From Paraburkholderia atlantica (GTDB lineage: Bacteria > Pseudomonadota > Gammaproteobacteria > Burkholderiales > Burkholderiaceae), in assembly GCF_009362785.1 (NCBI RefSeq), contig NZ_WHNQ01000002.1:124001-188000 (forward strand): 64,000 nt of DNA, written 5' to 3'. Below, one piece after another: positions 42,118 to 52,168 of this stretch (the first letter of the stretch is position 1; every line of letters starts with the position of its first letter). Both the position numbers and the translations under genes were made by a program. Below the pieces are notes generated by a model, which had not been told where the DNA came from, searched no databases, and saw only the letters and a program-made list of their open reading frames with translations.

Positions 42118-43425
42118 ATGAAAAAAGGCTTTTACACCATCATGGCCGCGCAGTTTTTTTCGTCGCTGGCCGACAATGCGCTTCTGATCGCTGCTATCGC
42201 ACTGCTGAAAGATCTTCACGCTCCGAACTGGATGACGCCGCTGCTCAAGCTGTTTTTTGTGCTGTCGTACGTCGTTCTTGCCGCCTTCGTCGGCGCATTC
42301 GCCGACTCCCGTCCGAAAGGACGCGTGATGTTCATCACCAATACGATCAAGGTGGTCGGCTGCATCACGATGCTGGTCGGCGCGCATCCGCTGATTGCGT
42401 ACGGCATCGTCGGCTTCGGCGCGGCGGCCTACTCGCCCGCCAAATACGGCATTCTCACCGAACTGTTGCCGCCTGACCGGCTCGTCGCCGCGAACGGCTG
42501 GATCGAAGGCACCACGGTCGGCTCCATCATTCTCGGCACGGTGCTCGGCGGCGCGCTGATCAGTCCGCATATCGCCGCGCCGATCCTCAAATGGCACGTT
42601 CCCACCGTGAATACGCCCGCGGAAGCCGCGATGCTCGTGATCATGGGCATCTACGTGGTCGCCGCGCTGTTCAATCTGCGCATTCCCGACACCGGCGCGC
42701 GCTATCCGCGCCAGGAACACGGGCCGATCCGCCTGATCACCGATTTCGCCGACTGCTTTCTCGTATTGTGGCGTGACAAGCTCGGACAAATTTCTCTCGC
42801 TGTGACCACGCTGTTCTGGGGTGCGGGCGCGACGCTGCAATTCATCGTGCTGAAATGGGCCGAGGTGTCGCTGGGCATGTCGCTGTCCGAGGCGGCGATC
42901 CTGCAGGCGGTCGTCGCGGTCGGCGTCGCGGGCGGCGCGATTTTTGCGGCCTCGCGTGTGCCGTTGAAGAAGTCGCTGTCGGTCTTGCCGGTCGGCATCG
43001 TTATGGGTATCTCCGTGATGCTGATGGCGTTCTACACGCGTGATCTGTTCCCCCCGCACTGGGGCATTTATTTTGGCCGCATGCACGTGTCGGGCTATCT
43101 GATCTTCGCGTATATCTTCCTGATGTTCGTGGGCGGCCTGTCGGGCTTTTTCGTCGTGCCGATGAATGCGCTGCTGCAGCATCGCGGGCACGTGCTGCTA
43201 TCGGCGGGCCATTCGATCGCCGTGCAGAACTTCAACGAGAACCTGTCCGTGCTCGTGATGCTGTGCCTGTACGCGGTGCTCGTTTGGCTCGACGTGCCGG
43301 TTACCGTCGTGATCGTGCTGTTCGGCACCTTCGTGTGCGTGATGATGTGGCTCGTGATGCGCCGCCATCAGGCGAACCAGCGCGCGTTCGATTCGGTCGC
43401 GCTGATCGGCGAAGCCAAGCACTGA
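42118..43425 (+). CDS. lplT: Lysophospholipid transporter LplT
   Basis: LplT flips lysophospholipids across the inner membrane for reacylation. The 435-residue product is a major facilitator protein with about 12 membrane segments, and its N-terminus MKKGFYTIMAAQFFSSLADN and the GAAAYSPAKYGILTELLP and GWIEGTTVGSIILGTVLGG segments are LplT signatures. The acyltransferase Aas that is often fused or adjacent in enterobacteria is not here. The start at 42118 leaves a weak GAGGA 13 bases upstream; an in-frame GTG at 42028 would add a 30-residue hydrophilic stretch that is not expected. It is divergent from alr. Confidence 0.9.
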   Translation: MKKGFYTIMAAQFFSSLADNALLIAAIALLKDLHAPNWMTPLLKLFFVLSYVVLAAFVGAFADSRPKGRVMFITNTIKVVGCITMLVGAHPLIAYGIVGFGAAAYSPAKYGILTELLPPDRLVAANGWIEGTTVGSIILGTVLGGALISPHIAAPILKWHVPTVNTPAEAAMLVIMGIYVVAALFNLRIPDTGARYPRQEHGPIRLITDFADCFLVLWRDKLGQISLAVTTLFWGAGATLQFIVLKWAEVSLGMSLSEAAILQAVVAVGVAGGAIFAASRVPLKKSLSVLPVGIVMGISVMLMAFYTRDLFPPHWGIYFGRMHVSGYLIFAYIFLMFVGGLSGFFVVPMNALLQHRGHVLLSAGHSIAVQNFNENLSVLVMLCLYAVLVWLDVPVTVVIVLFGTFVCVMMWLVMRRHQANQRAFDSVALIGEAKH

Positions 43426-43486
43426 TCAACCGCGCCGGGCCGGCCGCGACACGCACGAGCGCGCCCTTCTTCTTCCTCGCTCGACC

Positions 43487-44293
43487 ATGACTCAATCGAT
43501 TCCCAATGTGCTGACGATCGCCGGTTCCGATTCCGGCGGCGGCGCCGGCATCCAGGCCGATCTGAAGGCCTTCTCCGCGCTCGGCGCCTATGGCGCGAGC
43601 GTGATCACCGCGCTGACCGCACAGAACACGCGCGGCGTCACCGCGATTCACGCGCCGGACCCGGGCTTCATCACCGCGCAGCTCGACGCGGTGTTCGACG
43701 ACATCCGCATCGACGCGGTAAAGATCGGCATGCTCGCGAATGCGCCGATCGCGCGCGCGGTCGCCGACGCGCTGCGCCGCCACCGGCCCAAACACATCGT
43801 GCTCGACACGGTGATGATCTCGAAGAGCAACCACGCGCTATTGCTGCCCGATGCGGTCGCGGTGGTACGCGACGAACTTCTGCCGCTCGCCGATCTGCTG
43901 ACGCCGAATCTGCCGGAAGCGGCCGCGTTGCTCGGCATGCAGCCCGCCACCGACGAAGCCGGCATGGTCGAGCAGGGCGAAGCGTTGCGCGGGCTCGGCG
44001 CGCGCGCGGTGCTGATGAAGGGCGGCCATCTGAGCGCGACCGATAGCCCCGACTGGCTCGTGCAGGAAAGCGGCACGCTGCGTCTCGGCGGTCCGCGCGT
44101 GCCGGTGAAGAACACGCATGGAACGGGTTGCACGTTGTCGTCGGCGATCGCGGCGTTGATTCCGCAGCGCGGCGATCTCGCTAGCGCCGTGGCCGATGCG
44201 AAGGTTTATCTAACCGGCGCGTTGCAGGCGAGCGAGCGGCTCGAGGTCGGCCACGGCGTGGGGCCGGTGCATCACTTTCATCGGTGGTGGTGA
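43487..44293 (+). CDS. thiD: Hydroxymethylpyrimidine/phosphomethylpyrimidine kinase ThiD
   Basis: ThiD phosphorylates HMP and HMP-P in the thiamine pathway. The 268-residue product is a ribokinase-fold enzyme with the family start [20 protein letters not shown] (quoted to the limit), the [13 protein letters not shown] segment, and the C-terminal [14 protein letters not shown] motif that carries the anion hole and catalytic Asp/Cys region of the family. No strong Shine-Dalgarno is visible. It lies 61 bases after lplT and ends only 6 bases from the convergent DUF1853 gene. No other thiamine gene is nearby. Confidence 0.95.
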   Translation: MTQSIPNVLTIAGSDSGGGAGIQADLKAFSALGAYGASVITALTAQNTRGVTAIHAPDPGFITAQLDAVFDDIRIDAVKIGMLANAPIARAVADALRRHRPKHIVLDTVMISKSNHALLLPDAVAVVRDELLPLADLLTPNLPEAAALLGMQPATDEAGMVEQGEALRGLGARAVLMKGGHLSATDSPDWLVQESGTLRLGGPRVPVKNTHGTGCTLSSAIAALIPQRGDLASAVADAKVYLTGALQASERLEVGHGVGPVHHFHRWW

Positions 44294-44299
44294 GCGGCG

Positions 44300-45331
44300 T
44301 TATTGCTTCGCGTAACGCCGCGCGTGCTCGGGCCAGTCGTCGGGCACGATAAAGCCGCGCGAGCGTTCAAGCAGATGTCCCGTGTCGTCTTCAAGGAATC
44401 CGGCGACCATCGTCGGGCCGTGTTGCGGTGAGCTTTGCGCGGCAAGCGTGTTTGCGTCGACATAGCTCGAGTCGTCCGCGCCGGCTTGCATTCGATACTG
44501 CGGCGCGAGCCATTCGAGTCGCGGCAACACCCGCCACTTGTCCGTGTGCGCGCACGCGAAAGCCGGCCAGTCGCGCTGCGTAATCCACCAGCCGCGACCA
44601 TGCGCGGGATCGAGTTCGGCAGGATCGGTGGGCGTGACGCCATGCCGGTAAAACAGCCAGCCTTTGACGAACATCTGCGGCGTCCACGCGCCTGTATAGC
44701 CCGTCGACGCAAATTCGTCGCGTGCGCTGAGCGGCAACTGATGATCGAGCAGATGCGCGAGCTTCAGATCGAAACGGTCCTTCAGATTAGGGCCGACATA
44801 ATCGGCGAGACGGGCCGCCTCTGCCCCATTCGAATCGCCCGCATGCAGATAGCACTTCACCGCGAGTTCCCAATGCAATCGCGCGCCCTCGCGCGTGCGC
44901 ACGAGGAAATCGCATTCGCCGAGCGTGCGGCCCGCGTGTCGTAGCGGCACACCCGCTGCGATCAGTTGCGTCGCCGGCCCATGACACAGGAAAAAGCCCA
45001 GCAGGCGTTCGGCGTAGCGGCCAAGACGCGTAATACGCGTTGCCGCGAGATCCTGATGCAGAAGTTCCGGAGTAGCGTCGAGCGCGTGCAGCCAGTCGAG
45101 CGTGGCCTGCAATTCCTGCGGTGTATCGAAGGGATCTGCGAGCGCCCCCGCGGGAGGATGGGGGCGCAACAGATCGGGACTCAGCAGCAGCCAGGCGAGA
45201 TCGCGGACGGCGGGTTCGCGCAGCGCATCGACTGAAGCATCGTCGCCCAAACCCAGCAACGTATCGAGGAGCGCCGCGCGGCTGACAGACGCGGCGGGCA
45301 TGCGCGCCGCCGGTCCCTCGGCGATCGTCAC
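44300..45331 (-). CDS. DUF1853 family protein
   Basis: The 343-residue product shows the pattern of the uncharacterised DUF1853 family: a helical N-terminal half, then GRTLGECDFLVRTREG with HWELAVKCYL, and a C-terminal part with GWWITQRDWP and WRVLPRLEWLAP. The Asp141, Glu155 and Lys159 arrangement resembles the active site of PD-(D/E)XK nucleases, though the E-to-K spacing is not the classical one, so a nuclease role is only a suggestion. The start is GTG, which overlaps the stop of the uracil-DNA glycosylase gene by four bases (GTGA). This makes it the last gene of a four-gene overlapping operon. Confidence 0.8.
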   Translation of the reverse strand: MTIAEGPAARMPAASVSRAALLDTLLGLGDDASVDALREPAVRDLAWLLLSPDLLRPHPPAGALADPFDTPQELQATLDWLHALDATPELLHQDLAATRITRLGRYAERLLGFFLCHGPATQLIAAGVPLRHAGRTLGECDFLVRTREGARLHWELAVKCYLHAGDSNGAEAARLADYVGPNLKDRFDLKLAHLLDHQLPLSARDEFASTGYTGAWTPQMFVKGWLFYRHGVTPTDPAELDPAHGRGWWITQRDWPAFACAHTDKWRVLPRLEWLAPQYRMQAGADDSSYVDANTLAAQSSPQHGPTMVAGFLEDDTGHLLERSRGFIVPDDWPEHARRYAKQ

Positions 45332-46326
45332 TTTGACTCGTTCGACGGCGCGCCGCCGTTCGCGAGCCACGTGGCACGCGCGAGGCACAGGTCCGTCCAC
45401 GCCTTGGCCTTGTCGGGCAGGCTACGCAGCAGATAGGCCGGGTGATAGGTGACGATCACCGGCACGCCCTCGTACGTATGCACGCGGCCGCGCAGCGACG
45501 AAATGCTCGCGTCGGTCTTCAGCAGACTTTGCGCGGCGAAACGGCCGAGCGCGACGATCAGCTTCGGCTTCACGAGCGATACCTGACGCTGCAGATAAGG
45601 TTCGCAACGCGCGACCTCGTCCGGCTGCGGATTGCGGTTGCCGGGCGGCCGGCACTTGATCACGTTCGCGATATACACGTTGGTGCCGCGCGCGAGCGCG
45701 AGCGAATGCAGCATGTTGTCGAGCAGCTTGCCGGCTTGGCCAACGAAAGGTTCGCCTTGACGGTCCTCGTTCTCGCCGGGCGCTTCACCGATCAGCATCC
45801 AGTCGGCCTCGCGATCGCCGACGCCGAACACCGTGTTGGTGCGCTTCTCGCACAGCCGGCAGGCCTCGCATCCGGAGACGCGCTCAGCGAGCGCGTCCCA
45901 GTCGAGCGTGTGGACAGCCGGCAGTGCGGGCGCGTCGCGGCGCGCTTCTGCGGGTGCGGGGGTCGATGCGGTTGGATCGTCGAACCACGCGAAGTCGTCG
46001 TCGGGTGGGGCGTCGAAAGTCGGCGGGGCTGAAAAGTCCGGTTGCGGTTGTGATGTCTCGCGGCGCGCGGCGGTTTCGTCGAAGCGCGGGGCAGATTCAC
46101 GCGGCGCTTGCGGCGGTTGCACGTCGGCGGATGCGCGCAGAGGTTCGCGCGTGGTCTGAGGCGCAGGCTCCGCGCGACGCTCGTCGTCTGCGTCTGCGTC
46201 CGCGTCTGCCCGCAGCGTCTGCGATGCATTGCCCTGCCCGGCCTCCGCCTGCCGCGCCGCGAGTCCGCGACGCACCCACAACGGCGCAAGTCCGAATTCT
46301 TCGAGCACCGATTCATGCAGCGCCAT
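45328..46326 (-). CDS. Uracil-DNA glycosylase, family 4/5 type
   Basis: The enzyme removes uracil from DNA. The 332-residue product has a catalytic domain in its C-terminal 190 residues: CEACRLCEKR (iron-sulfur ligands), VFGVGDREADWMLIGEAPGENED (active-site motif GEAPGENED), NVIKCRPPGNRNPQPDEVARC (two more Cys) and the C-terminal HPAYLLR motif. Family 4 enzymes are about 200 residues, so the N-terminal 140 residues (a short folded start MALHESVLEEFGLAPLW followed by an Asp/Ala/Pro/Arg-rich linker) are an addition common in burkholderias. The start overlaps rimI by 14 bases, with GGAGG six bases upstream. Confidence 0.9.
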   Translation of the reverse strand: MALHESVLEEFGLAPLWVRRGLAARQAEAGQGNASQTLRADADADADDERRAEPAPQTTREPLRASADVQPPQAPRESAPRFDETAARRETSQPQPDFSAPPTFDAPPDDDFAWFDDPTASTPAPAEARRDAPALPAVHTLDWDALAERVSGCEACRLCEKRTNTVFGVGDREADWMLIGEAPGENEDRQGEPFVGQAGKLLDNMLHSLALARGTNVYIANVIKCRPPGNRNPQPDEVARCEPYLQRQVSLVKPKLIVALGRFAAQSLLKTDASISSLRGRVHTYEGVPVIVTYHPAYLLRSLPDKAKAWTDLCLARATWLANGGAPSNESK

Positions 46327-46807
46327 CTTCGCCCTCCGTGGCAAACGACAGACGCATCACGATTGCGTCCTCCCGGCCGCGATGCCGCGCCGGATAATAA
46401 TTTTTGCGCCGGCCGATCGACGCGAAGCCGAAGCGCTCGTACAACCGGATCGCCCGATGATTCGACGGCCGCACTTCGAGCAGCAGCCCCTCGAGCTTCT
46501 CCGCGTGCGTGATGCGCACCGCCTCGCGCAGCAGCGCGAGGCCAGCACCGGCGCCTTGCGCTTGCGGCGCGACGCACAGATTCAGCAGATGCATTTCATC
46601 GACGACCGGCATCAGCACGCAATAGCCGATCAAAGTGCCCGTCACGTGACGCAGACAAACGCCGAAATAGCCGTTGCGCAGCGAGTCGCCGAAGTTGCCG
46701 CGGCTCCACGGAAACTCATACGCGAGCTTCTCGATCGCGGCGACTTCGTCCAGGTCGCTTTCGGTCATCGGCGACATATAGCGGTCCGTGAGCAGCACGC
46801 CGCTCAT
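46313..46807 (-). CDS. rimI: Ribosomal protein S18-alanine N-acetyltransferase RimI
   Basis: RimI acetylates the N-terminus of S18 and, in other bacteria, other proteins as well. The 164-residue product is a GNAT fold with the acetyl-CoA loop at LCVAPQAQGAGAGLALLREAV (quoted in part; the Q-x-x-G-x-G/A is QAQGAGAG), and the NHRAIRLYERFGFASIGRRKNYYP C-terminal motif of RimI. It is shorter than most GNATs apart from the N-terminal extension. Its ATG overlaps the tsaB stop by four bases (ATGA) and its C-terminus overlaps the uracil-DNA glycosylase gene, so all three are coupled. Confidence 0.92.
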   Translation of the reverse strand: MSGVLLTDRYMSPMTESDLDEVAAIEKLAYEFPWSRGNFGDSLRNGYFGVCLRHVTGTLIGYCVLMPVVDEMHLLNLCVAPQAQGAGAGLALLREAVRITHAEKLEGLLLEVRPSNHRAIRLYERFGFASIGRRKNYYPARHRGREDAIVMRLSFATEGEDGAA

Positions 46808-47640
46808 GGGCGCGCCTCGTCGCGAGCCGGTTGGCCGGACGCGCCGTCGGGCGCAGGCTGGGCGGACGGCTCGGCGCCATGCGCCGCCTTGGCTGATTTG
46901 GCCGCTTTGTCGGCCATGCGCTCGGCGGTCGTCTGCGCGACCTTGTCACGCACGTACTCGGGCGCGGCCTGATCGGCGGGAACCGTGCGACCCGCATGAA
47001 ACGCGCGCAGCGCCGCGTACGCGAGCGGCAACGCATGCGGCAACGCTTCGCCATCGACGCTCCGCGCGGCCGCGACCGCCGGCAATCGCTCGCCGAACGC
47101 GGCTGCGGCGTTGCCCGCCAGCGTGAATGGCACGTCGGGCAGCACGAGCCGCTCGGGTGCATCGAGCGACGCGGTCTGCACGGTGCGCCATTCGTGTTGC
47201 GCGTCGTCCCACGCGTAGTCCGCCCAGTAGATTTCGTCCATGCGCGCGTCGAGCGCGGCGAGCACGCGCGTCGTCGACGGATCGCGCAGGCGGGCGCTCT
47301 CCGCGCACGCGAGCAGCGTGCCGATCGGTACGACCGGCAGGTTCAGGCCGAACGCGAGGCCTTGGGCGACACCGGTCGCCGTACGCAGTCCGGTGAACGA
47401 ACCCGGACCCGAGCCGAACGCGATCGCATCGCAGTCCGCCAGCGTGAGGCCGGCTTCGTCGAACAGCTCGCGGATCGCCGGCAGCAGGCGGGTACTGGAG
47501 ACCGCGCCGGTTTGTTCGTGACGAACCCAGACGCGCGGTTCGGCGCTGGGCTGACCGGCGGCATCGACGGACGCGGACACGAGCGCCGCCGAACAGAATT
47601 CGGTCGAGGTATCGAGGGCAAGGAGCACTGTTTGAGTCAT
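46804..47640 (-). CDS. tsaB: tRNA threonylcarbamoyladenosine biosynthesis protein TsaB
   Basis: TsaB is the non-catalytic ASKHA-fold partner of TsaD in t6A formation on ANN-decoding tRNAs. The 278-residue product begins with VLLALDTSTEFCSAALV (phosphate 1 loop) and has the conserved DAIAFGSGPGSFTGLRTATG segment (about 90-108). The C-terminal 35 residues are an Ala/Pro/Lys-rich tail that extends past the family length (about 230). It starts the tsaB-rimI-UDG-DUF1853 operon and is divergent from the acyl-CoA-binding protein gene. The pairing with rimI is conserved in many bacteria. Confidence 0.93.
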   Translation of the reverse strand: MTQTVLLALDTSTEFCSAALVSASVDAAGQPSAEPRVWVRHEQTGAVSSTRLLPAIRELFDEAGLTLADCDAIAFGSGPGSFTGLRTATGVAQGLAFGLNLPVVPIGTLLACAESARLRDPSTTRVLAALDARMDEIYWADYAWDDAQHEWRTVQTASLDAPERLVLPDVPFTLAGNAAAAFGERLPAVAAARSVDGEALPHALPLAYAALRAFHAGRTVPADQAAPEYVRDKVAQTTAERMADKAAKSAKAAHGAEPSAQPAPDGASGQPARDEARP

Positions 47641-47806
47641 GGACCGTATTGTAATCGGCGCGGTGCGCGTGAATGGTGGTTTGCGCGGCCTTGCTGCCCC
47701 GCTTCGCGACCGCCCAGTTTGGAATAAGCCCTCGGCCCCGTTGTGTCAGGCAATTGTTATGATTTTCGGCCGATCTTATCTCTCCCGCCACGCGGGCCAA
47801 ACCATC

Positions 47807-48076
47807 ATGACCGATATCAATTCCCAGTTCGAACAAGCCCAGCAAGACGTCAAGCAGTTGCCCGAGCGTCCGGGCAATCTGACACTGCTGCGTCTCTACG
47901 CACTTTTCAAGCAGGCGAGCGAGGGCGACGTGCACGGCGACAAGCCGGGCTTCACCGACATCGTCGGCAAATACAAGTACGAAGCTTGGGCGGCGCTCAA
48001 GGGCACCGCTCAGGACGCTGCGAAGCAGCAATACGTCGAACTGGTGGAATCGCTGAAGAGCGGCGCCGCGGCCTGA
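47807..48076 (+). CDS. Acyl-CoA-binding protein
   Basis: Acyl-CoA-binding proteins are small four-helix bundles that hold long-chain acyl-CoA esters in the cytosol. The 89-residue product has the family pattern: the first helix FEQAQQDVKQLP, then LLRLYALFKQASEGDV with the ligand-binding Tyr and Lys, and KYKYEAWAALKGTAQDAAKQQYVELV. Bacterial ACBPs are less common than eukaryotic ones but are found in burkholderias and relatives. It is divergent from tsaB and has about 500 bases of non-coding sequence downstream. Confidence 0.92.
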   Translation: MTDINSQFEQAQQDVKQLPERPGNLTLLRLYALFKQASEGDVHGDKPGFTDIVGKYKYEAWAALKGTAQDAAKQQYVELVESLKSGAAA

Positions 48077-48577
48077 GTTTTCGGCGCGCCAATCATCTGC
48101 GGAAATAGCCGTCTGGCAACGCTGTGACGGCCCTGCGGCGATTTCGGACGCGAAGTTCCGGCACGCCGTCCTCGCTTCCCTACTGCATTCCGGCACTTTT
48201 TTCTGTCGGAATTGCCTGAATGGTGGCGCAGTGCAGCAAAGTTCGCTACAATGCCGCCTGCGCTTCACTGCTTTGCCCGTTTTTCTAGCGGTCCTCGCGG
48301 CGCAGCGTCCCATAGCGTTTGCTCCAATCCAGTTTAGAACCTGTCCCCTTCTGCCTAGCCCCCTACGGGCTCAAGTCCCAGGCTGGCGGCTCGCCATGTT
48401 GGCACGTCGCATCCGATACAGCTTCTAACGAAAAACTCGCCTTCATTGTCGCGAGTTGCCCCCGTTTTTCGATTTGCTCGCTGCTTTTTTGCTCGCTGAA
48501 TCCGACGACTTGGGTATGCCGATTGGCGTTGACGTTTTCATCCGATGAACCACCCAGGATCGTTTTCAAGGATTCAC
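48077..48577. other. Long intergenic region upstream of the DEAD-box helicase gene
   Basis: About 500 bases lie between the acyl-CoA-binding protein stop and the helicase ATG. A TACAAT hexamer at 48247-48252 could be a -10 element, though no good -35 is paired with it. Such a long leader is common for DEAD-box helicases with cold or autogenous control, but no structure was recognised. There is no convincing gene. Confidence 0.5.
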
Positions 48578-50194
48578 ATGACTTTGAGCAACACCCCCAG
48601 CAGCCCGTTGAACGCCATCGCCGACGAAGCACTCGGTCTTACGCCCGCCACTCCCGAAGCCGCCGCGCAAGCTGACTCCAAGCCAAGCTTTGCGTCGCTC
48701 GGCCTGTCCGCGGAAGTCGTCTCCGCGCTGACCGCCGCTGGCTACGAGCACCCGACGCCGGTGCAGCAACGCGCGGTGCCGGCCGGTATCGCCGGCCGCG
48801 ATCTGCTGGTTTCGAGCCCGACCGGCTCGGGCAAGACCGCCGCCTTCATGCTGCCCGCCATCGAGCGTTTCGCGCAGATGCAAAAGGCCCAGGCAAGCCA
48901 GCCGCGCGAACCGCGCCCGGTCGACGGTGGCCGTGGCCGCCGTCCGCAGCCGGTCGCACGTCCGACCATGCTGGTGCTGACCCCGACCCGCGAACTCGCA
49001 ATGCAGGTCACGACCGCCGCCGCGACGTACGGCAAGCACCTGAAGCGCCTGCGCACCGTCAGCATTCTGGGCGGCGTCGCTTATGGCCAGCAGCTGATGC
49101 TGCTCGCGAAGAACCCTGAAATCCTCGTTGCAACGCCGGGCCGTTTGATCGACCACCTCGAGCGCGGCCGCATCGATCTGTCGCAACTGCAGATCCTCGT
49201 GCTCGACGAAGCCGACCGCATGCTCGACATGGGCTTCATCGACGACATCGACACGATCGTCGCCGAGACGCCGGCTACGCGTCAGACCATGCTGTTCTCG
49301 GCTACGCTCGACGGCAAGATCGGCTCGCTGACCGGCCGTCTGCTGAAGGATCCGGAGCGCATCGAGATCGTCCAGCGCCTGGAACAGCGCACCAACATCG
49401 CGCAAACCGTCCACTACGTCGACGACCGCGATCACAAGGATCGTCTGCTCGACCATCTGCTGCGCGACGACGGCCTCGACCAGGCCATCGTCTTCACGGC
49501 AACCAAGATGGACGCCGACCAGCTGGCAGGCCGTCTGGCCGACGCCGGTTTCGAATCGGCCGCGCTGCACGGCGACCTGCCGCAAGGCGCGCGTAACCGC
49601 ACGATCCGCGCTCTGCGCGAGCGCCGCGTGCGCGTGCTGGTTGCGACCGACGTCGCGGCTCGCGGTATCGACATCCCGGGCATCACGCACGTGTTCAACT
49701 ACGACCTGCCGAAGTTCGCCGAAGACTACGTGCACCGCATCGGCCGTACCGGCCGCGCGGGCCGCTCGGGCATCGCGGTGAGCCTCGTGCATCACGCCGA
49801 ACAGGGCGCGTTGAAGCGCATCGAGCGCTTCGTGCGCACGCCGCTGCCGGTCAACGTCGTCGAAGGCTTCGAGCCGCGCAAGGCGCCGCCTTCGGGCAAC
49901 GGCCGTCCTGGCTTCGGTGGCCGCGGCCGTCCGGGCGGTAACGGCCGCCGCTTCGGCAGCGGCTCGGGCAAGCCGGGCGGCTACGGCGGCTCGCGCAACG
50001 GCAACGCCAATGGCAACGGCAATGGCGGCGGTTGGGGCAACAAGTCGGCCAGCGGCTCGCGTGATGGCTACGGCTCGCGCGAAAGCCACGGCGGTTCGCG
50101 TGACGGCTATGGTTCGCGTGACAGCTACGGTTCACGTGACGGCTACGGTGCGCGCCGCAACGACGGTCCCCGTTCGGCACGTCGCGGCAGCTAA
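48578..50194 (+). CDS. RhlE-type DEAD-box RNA helicase with Gly/Arg-rich tail
   Basis: The 538-residue product has the helicase core (about 35-425): Q motif FASLGLSAEVVSALTAAGYEHPTPVQ, Walker A SPTGSGKTAA, PTRELAMQV, VLDEADRMLDMGF (DEAD), FSATLD (SAT), and HRIGRTGRAGRSG in the second domain. These fit the RhlE/RNA helicase A subgroup that acts in ribosome assembly or mRNA turnover. The last 110 residues are Gly/Arg/Ser/Asn-rich, with the motifs SRDGYGSR and GSRDSYGSR repeated several times, which is an RGG-like intrinsically disordered region. The ATG at 48578 has AAGGA five bases upstream; an earlier in-frame ATG has none. It ends with a good terminator. Confidence 0.92.
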   Translation: MTLSNTPSSPLNAIADEALGLTPATPEAAAQADSKPSFASLGLSAEVVSALTAAGYEHPTPVQQRAVPAGIAGRDLLVSSPTGSGKTAAFMLPAIERFAQMQKAQASQPREPRPVDGGRGRRPQPVARPTMLVLTPTRELAMQVTTAAATYGKHLKRLRTVSILGGVAYGQQLMLLAKNPEILVATPGRLIDHLERGRIDLSQLQILVLDEADRMLDMGFIDDIDTIVAETPATRQTMLFSATLDGKIGSLTGRLLKDPERIEIVQRLEQRTNIAQTVHYVDDRDHKDRLLDHLLRDDGLDQAIVFTATKMDADQLAGRLADAGFESAALHGDLPQGARNRTIRALRERRVRVLVATDVAARGIDIPGITHVFNYDLPKFAEDYVHRIGRTGRAGRSGIAVSLVHHAEQGALKRIERFVRTPLPVNVVEGFEPRKAPPSGNGRPGFGGRGRPGGNGRRFGSGSGKPGGYGGSRNGNANGNGNGGGWGNKSASGSRDGYGSRESHGGSRDGYGSRDSYGSRDGYGARRNDGPRSARRGS

Positions 50195-50589
50195 TCGCTA
50201 CGCACCAGACTGAGCGGACGGCTTCGGGCCACCGTGACAACAGTAGAAGACCGGCGCTCAGGCGCCGGTTTTTTTTCGCCTATCGACTGCCCGCCCCAAA
50301 TTTCACGATGTAAAAAAATTTTTTGCGTCGTAAAAAATCATGCTGCACGGCACAAGAACGGCTATTGCAACAGGGAAAATATCGTTTCTTATCGCGAAAT
50401 GCGAAATATAAGACATTGATTTAACGTAAAAATAAATATTGGAAAAACGTTTCGCGGCGTCTATTGCGCGCCCATCGATTTGCCTAGACTCTTATATAAG
50501 ACTTCACGAACCAGAACGCCTCTTCGGGCCCGATGCTTCGAGAAGACAGAGTCACCCATCCTCCATAACTGGCATCGAAGGAGCACATC
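50195..50589. other. AT-rich regulatory region upstream of aceA
   Basis: After the helicase terminator, about 310 bases lie before aceA. They are much richer in A and T than the surrounding genome and include the perfect palindrome CTTATATAAG (50491-50500) about 95 bases before the ATG. Another TATAAG lies at 50407-50412. I could not assign a -10/-35 pair with confidence. The region is a plausible site for regulation of the glyoxylate shunt by carbon source. Confidence 0.5.
50250..50276 (+). terminator. Intrinsic terminator after the helicase gene
   Basis: An eight-base-pair stem ACCGGCGC/GCGCCGGT around a TCAG loop is followed by eight T (50269-50276). It lies 56 bases after the stop codon. 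Confidence 0.92.
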
Positions 50590-51900
<1,311 letters not shown>

Positions 51901-52090
51901 GATCAGCCGGTCGGGTCACGTAGTCTCGTGGCCTGAACGCAGCAACGATCGGCAAATGTCGAGCAGCACCGTCAGAGTGCCGCCGACACAGGGAGGGCCG
52001 CGCCGTACCGGATTGGCAGAAGCATTAGTGCGCACGCCAGCGGCCGGGGTCTGAGAGAAGCCAGCACGCGGCAAGCGTGCGGCGAACCTG

Positions 52091-52124
52091 AACGCGCCGG
52101 CTTCGCCGCCGGCGCGTTTTTTTT
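52091..52124 (+). terminator. Intrinsic terminator downstream of aceA
   Basis: Arms AACGCGCCGGC (52091-52101) and GCCGGCGCGTT (52108-52118) pair perfectly over 11 bases around TTCGCC. Eight T (52117-52124) follow. It lies about 190 bases after the aceA stop and 45 bases before the end of the convergent stress-protein gene. Confidence 0.9.
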
Positions 52125-52168
52125 CGAAGGCCACGCATGCCGGCACGCCGCCGGCGGCGCCAGGCGAT

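Noticed and set aside
48231..48675. Short open frames in the helicase leader
   Set aside because: They have no ribosome binding site or protein-like pattern. One runs into the helicase gene in another frame.
50491..50500. CTTATATAAG as the aceA -10 element
   Set aside because: The only TTGCCT-like -35 sequence lies just nine bases from the TATAAG, so the spacing does not fit. It is kept only as a palindrome in the regulatory region.
51916..52146. A 76-residue minus-strand open frame downstream of aceA
   Set aside because: It overlaps the aceA terminator, has biased Ala/Arg composition, and no ribosome binding site is evident.
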